In this document: in pieces, positions 43,528 to 52,712 of the stretch | Layout of the letters: each line of letters opens with the position of its first letter | How positions within the stretch are numbered: position 1 is the stretch's first letter | Assembly: GCA_963830485.1 (NCBI GenBank) | Contig: CAWHNE010000023.1 | Span: 92,741 to 156,740, forward strand | Direction: 5' to 3' | Origin: CAIWHR01 sp963830485 | Lineage (GTDB): Bacteria > Pseudomonadota > Gammaproteobacteria > Burkholderiales > Casimicrobiaceae | DNA: 64,000 bases | Made by a program: the position numbers and the translations under genes | Notes under the pieces: model-generated | The model's input: only the letters and a program-made list of their open reading frames with translations | What the model was told of the DNA's origin: nothing | Database searches by the model: none

Positions 43528-45224
43528 TTGCGGTCGCCCGTGCCCCGGATCGCCGCACCTTTGCCGCAACGTCGCCACAGGGCGGCCACCGAGCCCTCGC
43601 TCGCGCAGTGCCTGCTGCTGTCGGTCCTGCTGCACGTGCTCGTCGTGCTGGTGTTTGGCACGGCCGAAACGGCGGCGGCGCGAAAGGAGGAAGGGGTGCT
43701 CGCGCTCCGACGCTGACCGTCACGCTCGCGCCCGCAACCCCGCAGATCGTGATCGCGCCGGGCCCGTCGCGCGCGAGTCCCGCACCTGCGCGCACGCCGC
43801 CGCGAACGACGCGAGCTGCCCCGTCACCCGGCGCACGGAAGAGCGCACCGGCGACACCGCCGGCCGCGAGACGTGCGCCAGTGGAGTCGGTCGAAAGCGC
43901 GGCACCTCCCGCGACATCGGCGGAGCCGCGGGCGCCGGAAGAGTTGCCCCGCCTCGATCCGGGTGCACCGGAGGTGGTCGACAAGGCGATCGCGCCGGCG
44001 CCTGCCGAGACCGCGCCAAGCGAGGCGACGACGGAATCGGCGCCGCGCGCCGAGCCGGAGATCGCGCGAGAGGTCGCGCCCGCACCTCCGGTCGCTGCGC
44101 CTCGAGAAGAAACCGCACCCCAGCCGCCGGCCGCGCGCCCCTCGCCCGAAAAGACCGCGCCGCCCGTCGAGCCGCCATCGGCGAAAGTCGAACTACCTGC
44201 GATCGCGCCGCCGGTGCTCGAGCGAACGGCGCCGGTCGAGCCCGCGCCTGACGTCAAGCCGGCCGGACCGCCGACGGTCGATCTCAAGCCGACACGCCCA
44301 GCGCAAATTGCGCCGCCGCCAGCGCCGCTGGAATCGTTGCCGCCTTTCGTTCCGGCGCCAGCACCGCCGCCGCTTGCACCGGCGCCACCTCCCCCGTCCC
44401 CCGCGCGCATCGCGCCGCCGCCGGCTCCGCTGGAATCGTTGCCGCCTTTCGTTCCCGCGCCGGCACCGCCGCTCGCGCCAGCGCCGCCTCCCACGGCCCC
44501 CGAGCGAATCGCGCCGCCGGCGGTTCCGGTGGAGCCGCTACCGCCTTTCATTCCCGCGCCGGCACCGCCGCTGGCGCCCGTGCCGCTGCCCGCACCCGAG
44601 CACGCGATTCCCGGGCCGCCGCCGATCGCACCAGAACCGAAGGCACCCACCGTCATGCCCGAACCTCCTGCGCGTGTCCCCCCGGAACCTGCACCTGTCC
44701 TCGCGCCGCCTTCTGCCGCTCCCGGTGCGCCGTCGGTCGCACCCCCAGCCGCAGGCGAGGCGTCTCGACCGGCCGCGCCCGCTCCGGCGCCGAGCGCGTT
44801 GCCGCAACCGTTGCCCGGTGAGCGAGTGACGCCGCCTGCGAGTCCCGCGCCGAGCCGCTCCGCACCTGCACGTGAGACGCCGCCCGCGGAGCCGAGGCTC
44901 CGCTTCGGAACGCCGCCCTCCCCGGAGGAGGAAGTCTTCAAGCCGCGCAAGCCGGGATCGGAAGTCGATTCGGTGATGCCGATCGGCAAAGCGCCGCGCC
45001 TCGATTTCAAGGACGAGAAGGGCGCACCCGTCGCTGGCCGTTCCGATTCGCGCAAGGGCGTCCTTAATCTGTTCCCGCCACCGCCGGAGAAGGAGCCGAA
45101 GCTCGCGCGCGACATCCAGAAGGCGGCGCAGCCGGATTGCCGCGATGCATACGCGGGCCTGGGCCTGCTCGCCGTACCGTTCCTGCTCAAGGACACGCTC
45201 ACCGACACCGGTTGTAGGTGGTAG
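43528..45224 (+). CDS. TonB-like proline-rich protein, frameshift near 43700
   Basis: The N-terminus is in frame 1 from a TTG at 43528 after GGAGGATAA: MRSPVPRIAAPLPQRRHRAA, then a single membrane helix SLAQCLLLSVLLHVLVVLVFG whose S-x3-H spacing is typical of TonB/TolA anchors. Near 43695-43710 the frame breaks (one base missing), and frame 0 continues TLTVTLAPATPQIVIAPGPS into about 450 Pro/Ala-rich residues and a conserved end (GVLNLFPPPPEKEPKLARDI; PDCRDAYAGLGLLAVPFLLK). Corrected length about 565. It probably spans the periplasm. The C-terminal TonB fold is not recognised, so the partner is unknown. A frame-0 reading from 43515 lacks the anchor. Confidence 0.72.
44304..44603 (+). repeat. 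Three tandem imperfect repeats inside the proline-rich gene
   Basis: Units of 102, 99 and 99 bases encode QIAPPPAPLESLPPFVPAPA, RIAPPPAPLESLPPFVPAPA and RIAPPAVPVEPLPPFIPAPA, each followed by a PLAPxPPP stretch. In-frame duplication of a proline-rich spacer. Confidence 0.85.
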
Positions 45225-45306
45225 CGGCGTGGTGTCATCTTTGCCACGCGACCGGCGTCCGGAGTACGCTCTGCGCCTGCCATTCCCTGCCACGAGACTG
45301 CGTGTC

Positions 45307-46176
45307 ATGAGCGATGCCGCTGCCACCAACGACGCGTTCACCACGTTCTGGAACGACGTCCTCGTCTCGAAGTTCGAGCGGTTCCGCAACATCCTGCTGG
45401 ACGGGCTCTCGTATCACAGCCGCATTCCGTTCGAGACACTGGACTTGCCGCGCGGATCGAAGATTCTCGACGTCGGCTGCGGCTGGGGCGACACAGCGAT
45501 CGAGCTCGCGCGCAAGGCCGGTCCCGACGGGTCGGTGCTCGGGCTCGACTGCTGTGACGCGTTCCTGGAGAAGGGGCGGCGCGACGCGCGCGCGGCGGGC
45601 CTCGCGAACGTCCGCTTCGTCGAGGCAGACGTCCAGACCTACAAGTTCGAGCGCGACTTCGACCTTTGCTTCTCGCGGTTCGGGATGATGTTCTTCTCCA
45701 ATCCCGTTGCGGCGATGCGCAACATCCGAAGCGCGCTCGAGCCCGGAGGCCGGCTCGTCTTCATCACATGGCGGACTATCGATGACAACCCATGGGCCGG
45801 CATGCCGAAGCGCGTCGTGCTGCAATTCCTGCCGCCGCCTGGCGAGGATGCGGCGACCTGCGGTCCTGGACCATTCTCGATGGCGAATCCGGACGTCGTC
45901 CGCGCGCAGCTCGAAGCAGCCGGCTTCGTCGACGCTGGCTTCACGCGCGTCGACGGACCGGTGATGGTCGGACGCGACGTCGAGCAGGCGGTGGATTTCC
46001 AGATGGCGTTGGGTCCTGCCGGCGAGATCGTCCGCGAGGCGGGCGCGGGAGCGGAGCAGCGCAAGGACGAGATCGAGCGCGCCTTGCGCGCCGAGCTCGC
46101 GCGCTACCGGCAAGACGACGGCTCGATCGTTCTGCAGTCGAGCTCGTGGACCGCTACCGCGCGCAACCCGGGATAG
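45307..46176 (+). CDS. Class I SAM-dependent methyltransferase
   Basis: 289 residues. Motif I GSKILDVGCGWGDTAIELAR, motif II GSVLGLDCCDAFLEKGRRDA, RFVEADVQTYKFERDFDLCF, FGMMFFSNPVAAMRNIRSAL and EPGGRLVFITW are typical of small-molecule (UbiE/COQ5-like) methyltransferases. Acceptor unknown. It precedes a MaoC gene by 7 bases, so they are probably co-transcribed. Confidence 0.9.
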   Translation: MSDAAATNDAFTTFWNDVLVSKFERFRNILLDGLSYHSRIPFETLDLPRGSKILDVGCGWGDTAIELARKAGPDGSVLGLDCCDAFLEKGRRDARAAGLANVRFVEADVQTYKFERDFDLCFSRFGMMFFSNPVAAMRNIRSALEPGGRLVFITWRTIDDNPWAGMPKRVVLQFLPPPGEDAATCGPGPFSMANPDVVRAQLEAAGFVDAGFTRVDGPVMVGRDVEQAVDFQMALGPAGEIVREAGAGAEQRKDEIERALRAELARYRQDDGSIVLQSSSWTATARNPG

Positions 46177-46183
46177 ACGTCAT

Positions 46184-46627
46184 ATGGCCGTCCGCTCCAG
46201 CCGCACCGTGCGCGCCCGCCCGGGCGAGCGCTTCTCCTCCGAGGTGACGCTCACGCCGGAGCAGGTGGCTTCGTTCGCACGCGTCGTCGGCGACGACAAT
46301 CCGGTCCATCACGATCCCGCGCACGCGGCGACCACACGCTTCGGGCGGGTGATCGCGAGCGGGCCGCATACCACCGCGCTGCTGCTCGCGCTGACCGCCG
46401 CCCACTTCTCGAAGCGCGGCGCGATGCTCGGGCTCGAGTTCTGGCAGAAGTTCCGCCGGCCCGTGTTCGCCGACGAGACGATCCGGCTCGAGTGGATGGT
46501 CGTGAAGGTGACGCCGAACGCTCGCCTGAAGGGCGACGTCGTCGAGTTGCGCGGGCGGATCAAGGGCGCCGATGGCCAGACCGCCGTCGGTGCGAAGGGA
46601 CGCGTGCTCGTCACCGACGCGCTTTGA
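46184..46627 (+). CDS. MaoC-like dehydratase domain protein
   Basis: 147 residues. Hot-dog fold with the hydratase motif ASFARVVGDDNPVHHDPAHA and TRFGRVIASGPHTTALLLAL. Related to R-specific enoyl-CoA hydratases. Here the motif is G-D-D-N-P-V-H-H, keeping the Asp and His needed for catalysis. Substrate unknown. Not closely similar to the MaoC gene at 20917. Confidence 0.9.
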   Translation: MAVRSSRTVRARPGERFSSEVTLTPEQVASFARVVGDDNPVHHDPAHAATTRFGRVIASGPHTTALLLALTAAHFSKRGAMLGLEFWQKFRRPVFADETIRLEWMVVKVTPNARLKGDVVELRGRIKGADGQTAVGAKGRVLVTDAL

Positions 46628-46645
46628 CCGCGCGTTCGCGCGCGT

Positions 46646-46693
46646 CGGTGCCAGACCGGGGTCTGACCCGGGTCAGACCCCGGTCTGGCACCG
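46646..46693. repeat. 48-base perfect palindrome between convergent genes
   Basis: Arms of 24 bases without a loop (CGGTGCCAGACCGGGGTCTG... and its exact complement; centre CCCGGG at 46667-46672). It sits 18 bases after the MaoC stop and 7 before the Mth938 stop, where it could act on transcripts of both strands. The CAGACCCCGGTCTGGCACC type recurs in betaproteobacterial intergenic regions. Confidence 0.85.
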
Positions 46694-46700
46694 GAGGTGC

Positions 46701-47069
46701 TCAGCCGATGATGAGCGCCGCGACGACCTTGCGGCCTTCGGCCGCGAGGATGTTGAACGTGCGGCACGCGGCCGCCGTGTCCATCACCTCGAGCCCGATT
46801 CCGGCCTCGGCTAGCGCCCGCGTGAGGCGCGGGTGTGGAAAACGCAGCGACGCGCCCGTACCGAGCAACACGATCTCCGGTGCATGCGCGAGCAAGGCCG
46901 CGAAGTCCGCTTCGGTCAGCGCGTCCAGGCCCTCCGGCGCGAAGCCTTCGACGACCGCGTCGGTCAAGAGCACGATCGGCGCACGGTATTCCTGCGCGCC
47001 GATGCGCACCCAGCCCTTGCCCTGCGCGGTGACGACGTTACCCGTCGGCGTCGAGAGGTGGAACTTCAT
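46701..47069 (-). CDS. Mth938-like (DUF498) domain protein
   Basis: 122 residues. VTAQGKGWVRIGAQEYRAPI, PEIVLLGTGASLRFPHPRL, GIGLEVMDTAAACRTFNILA and AEGRKVVAALIIG are the conserved blocks of the Mth938/NDUFAF3-like family, whose bacterial role is unclear. Complete, start ATG at 47069. Confidence 0.92.
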   Translation of the reverse strand: MKFHLSTPTGNVVTAQGKGWVRIGAQEYRAPIVLLTDAVVEGFAPEGLDALTEADFAALLAHAPEIVLLGTGASLRFPHPRLTRALAEAGIGLEVMDTAAACRTFNILAAEGRKVVAALIIG

Positions 47070-47143
47070 CGATCGAAATGTGGCACGAAGGGCAGTAGGG
47101 CAAGAGCCGGTCGCAGTACTCGCGATTCGAATACATCGAGTGG

Positions 47144-47209
47144 GCCGATCTCATTTTCAGCGTTGAGCGGCGCGCCTTTGGCGACGCTTCAACGCGAAAG
47201 GGGATCGGC
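47144..47209 (+). promoter_or_regulatory. Nested stem-loop in the leader of the aminotransferase-hom-thrC operon
   Basis: GCCGATC (47144-47150) pairs with GATCGGC (47203-47209), and inside it GCGTTGA (47160-47166) pairs with TCAACGC (47190-47195 plus the preceding T). It lies about 115 bases before the ATG at 47323, in a 250-base gap of lower GC content without a gene. It could be a regulatory RNA structure or a decayed repeat; no known riboswitch was recognised. Confidence 0.4.
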
Positions 47210-47322
47210 GTAACTTGGTCAGAATTGATGCATTGCGGTAAGTAGTTAAATCAGCTAGGATTCTAGCGGGTTCTCCCTGACGTCGCTCGGACGGTTCCGG
47301 GCGCTTACGCCGAAGGCTCCGC

Positions 47323-48522
47323 ATGTCCCCTTCCCCCGGTACCGAGTTCGAGCGCCTCAAGCGCCTGCCCCCGTACGTCTTCAATATCACGACCGAGCTC
47401 AAGATGGCGGCGCGCCGCCGGGGCGAGGACATCATCGACTTCGGGATGGGCAATCCCGACGGGCCGACGCCCAAGCATATCGTCGACAAGCTGATCGAGA
47501 CGATCAGCCGTCCCGACACGCACGGCTACTCGGTGTCGCGCGGCATTCCTCGGCTGCGGCGCGCGATCTGCCACTGGTACCAGCGCCGCTACGGCGTCGA
47601 GTTCGATCCCGAGACCGAGGCGATCGTCACGATCGGCTCGAAGGAGGGCATTGCGCACCTCGCGCTTGCGACGCTCAATCGCGGCGACACGGTGCTCGTG
47701 CCGAACCCGAGCTATCCGATCCACATCTACGGCCCGGTGATCGCGGGCGGCGACATCCGTCACGTGCCGATCACGCCCGACGGCGACTTCTTCGCCGAGC
47801 TCGAGACGGCGATCCACACGAGCTTCCCGAAGCCGCGGATGCTGATTCTCAACTTTCCGTCGAACCCCACCGCGCAGTGCGTCGAGCTGCCGTTCTTCGA
47901 GAAGATCGTCGCGCTCGCGCGCGAGCATGGCATCTGGGTGGTCCACGACCTTGCTTATGCGGACATCACGTTCGACGGCTGGAAGGCGCCATCGATCATG
48001 CAGGTCGAAGGGGCGCGCGAGGTCGCCGTCGAGTTCTTCACGATGTCGAAGAGCTACAACATGGCCGGCTGGCGGATCGGCTTCATGGTCGGCAACAAGG
48101 ATCTCGTGCACGCGCTCTCGCGGATCAAGGGCTATCACGACTACGGCACGTTCACGCCGATCCAGGTCGCCGCGATCGCGGCGCTCGAGGGGCCGCAGGA
48201 CTGCGTCGCCGCGATCGCGATGAACTACCAGAAGCGACGCGACGTTCTGGTCAAGGGACTGCACGAGGCCGGCTGGGCGGTCGATAGCCCGAGGGCCTCG
48301 ATGTACGTCTGGGCGAAGATCCCCGACGCCTACCGCGAACTGGGCTCGCTCGAGTTCACGAAGAAGCTGCTCGCGCAGGCCAAGGTTTCCGTGTCGCCGG
48401 GCGTGGGCTTCGGCGAGTTCGGCGACGACTACGTCCGCTTCGCGATGATCGAGAACGAGAACCGGACGCGGCAGGCCGTGCGCGGCATCAAGGACATGTT
48501 CCGCAAGGATGGGCTTCTCTGA
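47323..48522 (+). CDS. alaC: Alanine transaminase-type aminotransferase (AlaC-like)
   Basis: 399 residues, class I/II PLP aminotransferase. RRGEDIIDFGMGNPDGPTP, VTIGSKEGIAHLALATLNRG, NPSYPIHIYGPVI, ILNFPSNPTAQCVEL, VVHDLAYADITFDG, and the Schiff-base lysine in FTMSKSYNMAGWRIGFMVGN. Alanine or glutamate/pyruvate exchange is the likely reaction. In many betaproteobacteria this gene heads the hom-thrC operon, as here: the stop TGA overlaps the hom ATG. Confidence 0.92.
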   Translation: MSPSPGTEFERLKRLPPYVFNITTELKMAARRRGEDIIDFGMGNPDGPTPKHIVDKLIETISRPDTHGYSVSRGIPRLRRAICHWYQRRYGVEFDPETEAIVTIGSKEGIAHLALATLNRGDTVLVPNPSYPIHIYGPVIAGGDIRHVPITPDGDFFAELETAIHTSFPKPRMLILNFPSNPTAQCVELPFFEKIVALAREHGIWVVHDLAYADITFDGWKAPSIMQVEGAREVAVEFFTMSKSYNMAGWRIGFMVGNKDLVHALSRIKGYHDYGTFTPIQVAAIAALEGPQDCVAAIAMNYQKRRDVLVKGLHEAGWAVDSPRASMYVWAKIPDAYRELGSLEFTKKLLAQAKVSVSPGVGFGEFGDDYVRFAMIENENRTRQAVRGIKDMFRKDGLL

Positions 48523-49853
48523 TGGCGAACGCACCGATGAAACCGCTGCAGGTCGGTCTGCTCGGGATCGGCACCGTCGGTCTCGGCACGTGGACCGTGC
48601 TCTCGCGCAACGCCGAGGAGATCGCGCGGCGCGCGGGAAGGCCGATCCGAATCACGTGGGTCGCGGACAAGGCCATCGACCGCGCGCGTGCCCTTACCCG
48701 CGGCGCGGCCGGCGTCAACGTGACGGGCGACGCAGCGACCGTGCTCGCGCATCCCGACATCGACATCGTCGTCGAGCTGATCGGCGGCATCGAGCCCGCG
48801 CGCACGCTCATCCTGCAGGCGATCGCCCACGGCAAGCACGTCGTCACGGCGAACAAGGCGCTGCTCGCGCGGCACGGCAACGAGATCTTCGCCGCCGCAC
48901 ACGCGAAGGGGGTGATGGTCGCCTTCGAGGGTGCGGTCGCCGGCGGCATCCCGATCATCAAGGCGCTGCGCGAGGGCCTGACGGCGAACCGCATCGAGTG
49001 GATCGCCGGGATCATCAACGGCACGTCGAACTTCATCCTCTCCGAGATGCGTAGCAAGGGCGAATCGTTCGATGCAGCGCTCAAGGACGCGCAGGCGCGA
49101 GGCTACGCCGAGGCCGACCCGACGTTCGACATCGAGGGCATCGACGCCGCGCACAAGCTCACCATCATGTCGGCGATCGCGTTCGGCGTGCCGATGCAGT
49201 TCGACAAGGCCTACACCGAGGGAATCTCGAAGCTCACCCGCGAGGACATCCGCTACGCGGAGGAGCTGGGCTACCGGATCAAGCTCCTCGGCATCACGCG
49301 GCGGACGAAGGCGGGCATCGAGCTCCGCGTGCATCCGACGCTGATCCCCGCGAAGCGCCTGATCGCGAACGTCGAGGGCGTGATGAACGCCGTGCTGGTC
49401 AAGGGCGACGCCGTAGGCGCGACGATGTACTACGGCGCCGGCGCCGGCGCCGAGCCGACGGCGAGCGCGGTGATCGCGGATCTGGTCGACGTCACGCGGA
49501 TGCACACGGCGGACCCGGAGCACCGCGTGCCGCATCTCGCGTTCCAGCCCGACCAGCTCTCCGACACGCCGTTCCTGCCGATCGGCGAAGTCGAGACGAG
49601 CTACTACCTGCGCATGCGCGTGCAGGACCGTCCCGGCGTGCTCGCCGACATCACGCGGATCCTGGCCGACCGCGAGATCTCGATCGACGCGATGATCCAG
49701 AAGGAGCCGCCCGAGGGCGAGGAGCAGACCGACATCATCCTTCTCACGCATCGGACGATCGAGAAGCGCGTGGTCGACGCGATCGCGAAGATCGAGGCGC
49801 TGCCAACAGTCGACGGCAAGGTCGTGCGGATCCGGTTGGAAGAGTTGAATTAG
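48522..49853 (+). CDS. hom: Homoserine dehydrogenase
   Basis: 443 residues. The NAD(P)-binding site LQVGLLGIGTVGLGTWTVL, VVELIGGIEPARTLILQAI, HVVTANKALLARHGNEIFA, GAVAGGIPIIKALREGLTAN and INGTSNFILSEM are the dehydrogenase core. A C-terminal ACT domain (LRMRVQDRPGVLADITRILA, DREISIDAMIQKEPP) suggests feedback by threonine. Reduces aspartate semialdehyde to homoserine. Overlaps the upstream aminotransferase by one base. Confidence 0.97.
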   Translation: MANAPMKPLQVGLLGIGTVGLGTWTVLSRNAEEIARRAGRPIRITWVADKAIDRARALTRGAAGVNVTGDAATVLAHPDIDIVVELIGGIEPARTLILQAIAHGKHVVTANKALLARHGNEIFAAAHAKGVMVAFEGAVAGGIPIIKALREGLTANRIEWIAGIINGTSNFILSEMRSKGESFDAALKDAQARGYAEADPTFDIEGIDAAHKLTIMSAIAFGVPMQFDKAYTEGISKLTREDIRYAEELGYRIKLLGITRRTKAGIELRVHPTLIPAKRLIANVEGVMNAVLVKGDAVGATMYYGAGAGAEPTASAVIADLVDVTRMHTADPEHRVPHLAFQPDQLSDTPFLPIGEVETSYYLRMRVQDRPGVLADITRILADREISIDAMIQKEPPEGEEQTDIILLTHRTIEKRVVDAIAKIEALPTVDGKVVRIRLEELN

Positions 49854-49864
49854 ACGTTGCCCCG

Positions 49865-51289
49865 ATGCGCTACGTCAGCACCCGCGGTGCCTGGTCCGAC
49901 AATCCGCAGCCGTTCTGCGCGATCCTGCTCGAAGGGCTCGCCCCCGATGGCGGACTCGCGGTGCCTCAGGCGTACTCCGCGCTGACCGAGCGCGAGCTTG
50001 CTGCGTTGCGTCCGTTGAGCTACCCGAAGCTTGCGTTCGCCATCTTGTCCCGGTTCATCGACGACATCCCGCCGGCGGATCTGCGGGCGCTGGTCGAGGG
50101 CACCTACACGGCGGCGACGTTCGGCAGCGCCGACATCACGCCGGTCAGCGCGCTCGAGCCCGGCGTCCACCTGCTACATGCGGCGAACGGACCCACGCTC
50201 GCGTTCAAGGACATTGCGCTGCAGCTGCTCGGGAACCTGTTCGAGTACGTGCTCGGGCAACGCGGACGCGCGCTCAACATCCTCGGCGCGACCTCGGGCG
50301 ATACCGGCAGCTCGGCGGAGTACGCGATGCGCGGCAAGCGCGGCATCGCGGTGTTCATGCTGTCGCCGCAGGGGCGGATGAGCCCGTTCCAGACGGCGCA
50401 GATGTTCTCGCTCGCCGACCCCGACATCCACAACGTCGCGATCGAAGGCGTGTTCGACGACTGTCAGGACATCGTGAAAGCGGTGGGTGGCGACGCGGCA
50501 TTCAAGGCGCGTCACGCCATCGGCACGGTCAATTCGATCAACTGGGCGCGGATCGCCGCGCAGATCGTCTACTACTTCAAGGGCTACTTCGCCGTCGCGC
50601 GGGCCGTCGGCGACCCGGTCGACTTCGCCGTGCCATCCGGCAACTTCGGCAATATCCTCGCGGGCCACGTCGCGAAGCGGATGGGGCTGCCGATCCGGCG
50701 ACTGATCCTCGCGACCAACGAGAACGACGTGCTCGACGAATTCTTCCGCACCGGCCGGTACCGACCCCGCGGCACCGCGGAGACGCACGCGACGTCGAGC
50801 CCGTCGATGGACATCTCGAAGGCGTCGAACTTCGAGCGCTACGTGTACGACATCGTCTTGGGCGATCCCGCGGTCGTTCGTAGGCTATGGACGCGAATCG
50901 CGGAGGAGGGCGGCTTCGATCTCGCCGGCACGCCGCATTGGCCGCGCGTTGCGGCGTCCGGCTTCGTGTCTGGAACGAGCACCCACGGCGACCGGATCGC
51001 GACCATCCGCGACACCTACGCGCGCTGCAAGGCCGTGCTCGACCCGCACACGGCCGACGGCGTCTGCGTGGGCCGCCGATTCCGCGATCCCGAGGTTCCC
51101 CTCGTCTGCATCGAGACCGCGCTGCCGGCGAAGTTCGCGACGACGATCCGCGAGGCGCTCGGCCGCGATCCCGAACGGCCGGCCGCCTACGCCGATCTCG
51201 AGTCGCGCCCGCAGCGGTGCGACGTGCTCCCGGCCGACGCGGCGCGCGTGAAGAACTACATCGCGGCGCACGCGAAGGCGGCCGCCTGA
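49865..51289 (+). CDS. thrC: Threonine synthase
   Basis: 474 residues. Converts O-phosphohomoserine to threonine with PLP. GAWSDNPQPFCAILLEGLAP (N-terminal domain), the PLP lysine in ANGPTLAFKDIALQLLGNLF, LGATSGDTGSSAEYAMRGKR, VAIEGVFDDCQDIVKAV, FAVPSGNFGNILAGHVAKRM, ATNENDVLDEFF and SSPSMDISKASNFERYVYD. Eleven bases after hom; last gene of the threonine branch here. Confidence 0.97.
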   Translation: MRYVSTRGAWSDNPQPFCAILLEGLAPDGGLAVPQAYSALTERELAALRPLSYPKLAFAILSRFIDDIPPADLRALVEGTYTAATFGSADITPVSALEPGVHLLHAANGPTLAFKDIALQLLGNLFEYVLGQRGRALNILGATSGDTGSSAEYAMRGKRGIAVFMLSPQGRMSPFQTAQMFSLADPDIHNVAIEGVFDDCQDIVKAVGGDAAFKARHAIGTVNSINWARIAAQIVYYFKGYFAVARAVGDPVDFAVPSGNFGNILAGHVAKRMGLPIRRLILATNENDVLDEFFRTGRYRPRGTAETHATSSPSMDISKASNFERYVYDIVLGDPAVVRRLWTRIAEEGGFDLAGTPHWPRVAASGFVSGTSTHGDRIATIRDTYARCKAVLDPHTADGVCVGRRFRDPEVPLVCIETALPAKFATTIREALGRDPERPAAYADLESRPQRCDVLPADAARVKNYIAAHAKAAA

Positions 51290-51344
51290 CGCTGCGGCCG
51301 TCGCCGCGTGGCACCGCCGCCGCGCGCCGCGTCCATCATCGCCG

Positions 51345-52712
51345 ATGAGCCACCACCTGCGCAGCCTCGGCCGCAACCTGGTGTCGGGCTTCCGGCTCGC
51401 GCTGTTCATGCCGGTCGCGCGGCTCGCGTTCCGGATCGATCTGCCGCAACTGCTGCTGCTGTTCGTCGCATCGGCGGTGCTCGATGTCTTCACGGACTGG
51501 ATCCAGGTCGGTGAGGACGCACGGTTCACCTGGTTCGGCGCAGGCGGCGAATTCTTCACCGCGGGCCTGCTTCTCCTTACGGCGGTCGCGCAGGCGCTCC
51601 TGTTCCGCGAGCGCGCATTGGCGCTCGCGATTCCCGTGCTGGCGCTTGCGGCCTACCCGGTCATCCAGTTCGCCCACACGGCACCGCAGGTGTACCCGTC
51701 GCTGTTTGCGGACTCGCCGCCGTGGGCCACCGATGGGTTCGACATCGCGCTCGTCGTCTGGGCGCTCGCCGTGTTCGTGCGCGTCGTTGCGATCGCGCTT
51801 GGACCGGGAACGCGGCGCCGAGTGCCGATAGCGCTCGCGGGCGGGCTCATGCTCGCGACAGGCCTGGCACTCTCGCCGGCGATGCTGTCGACGCAGGGAT
51901 GGTGGCACCCGGGCTCCGTGCCCGCGGACGGCCGCTACCCCAATCCGGCGTCCGAGCCGGTGCTCGCGGCGCAGGCGACGCTTCTCGACGACGCGCTGTC
52001 GAACCTCGAAGACGAGACGCAGGGCGAGACGGATCTCTACTTCGTCGGCTTCGCGAGCGACGCGCGCGACGAGATCTACCGGCAGGAGGTGCTCGCCGCG
52101 CAGCGCATCATGGACGAGCGCTGGGACACGCGCGACCGCTCGCTTGCGCTGATCAACAGCCCGGCGACGGTGCTCGACACGCCGATGGCGACCGTCACGA
52201 ACCTGCGCGAGACGCTGAAGGAGATCGCCGCAGCGATCGACCCGCAGGAGGACGTGGTGATGCTCTACCTCGCCGGACCTTCCGATGGCGATGGCGCGCT
52301 CGCGGTCGCGCTGCCGCCGCTCGAGCTCGTGCCGCTGGCGCCGGCCGTGCTGCGCGCGCTGCTCGACGAGGCGGGCATCGTCTGGCGCATCGTCGTCGTG
52401 TCGTCGTGCCGGGCCGAGGGCTTCGTCGACGCGCTCAAGTCGGAAACGACGATCGTGCTCGCGGCCGCCGGCGACGCGACGGGCGGATGCGCGCGCGCAC
52501 GCGACGCGACGCGGCTCGGATCCGCGTTTTCCCGCGATGTGCTGCCGCACGCGGAGTCGCTGCAGCAGGCGCTGGAGGCGGCGCAGGCAGGTGCGGGCAA
52601 GGACAATGGCGGTGCGCCCGCCGCGCAGCTCTTCATCGGGACGGACATCGCGGCCAAGATCAAGGAGCTCGACCGTAAGCGCGCGACGCGAGGCACGAAC
52701 CGCACTGTATAG
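51345..52712 (+). CDS. C13 (legumain)-family peptidase homologue lacking the catalytic His
   Basis: 455 residues. Four or five N-terminal membrane spans (LPQLLLLFVASAVLDVFTDW; ALALAIPVLALAAYPVIQFA; ALVVWALAVFVRVVAIALGP) precede a C13-like domain: ETDLYFVGFASDARDEIYRQ, LALINSPATVLDTPMATVTN, EDVVMLYLAG, LDEAGIVWRIVVVSSCRAEG (C355) and FVDALKSETTIVLAAAG. Relatives carry a Ser-His-Gly at the first catalytic site. Here the same place reads A310-G-P-S-D-G-D-G, so the His is absent while Cys is kept. Probably catalytically dead or altered. The stop TAG (52710-52712) abuts a MITE-like element. Confidence 0.85.
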   Translation: MSHHLRSLGRNLVSGFRLALFMPVARLAFRIDLPQLLLLFVASAVLDVFTDWIQVGEDARFTWFGAGGEFFTAGLLLLTAVAQALLFRERALALAIPVLALAAYPVIQFAHTAPQVYPSLFADSPPWATDGFDIALVVWALAVFVRVVAIALGPGTRRRVPIALAGGLMLATGLALSPAMLSTQGWWHPGSVPADGRYPNPASEPVLAAQATLLDDALSNLEDETQGETDLYFVGFASDARDEIYRQEVLAAQRIMDERWDTRDRSLALINSPATVLDTPMATVTNLRETLKEIAAAIDPQEDVVMLYLAGPSDGDGALAVALPPLELVPLAPAVLRALLDEAGIVWRIVVVSSCRAEGFVDALKSETTIVLAAAGDATGGCARARDATRLGSAFSRDVLPHAESLQQALEAAQAGAGKDNGGAPAAQLFIGTDIAAKIKELDRKRATRGTNRTV

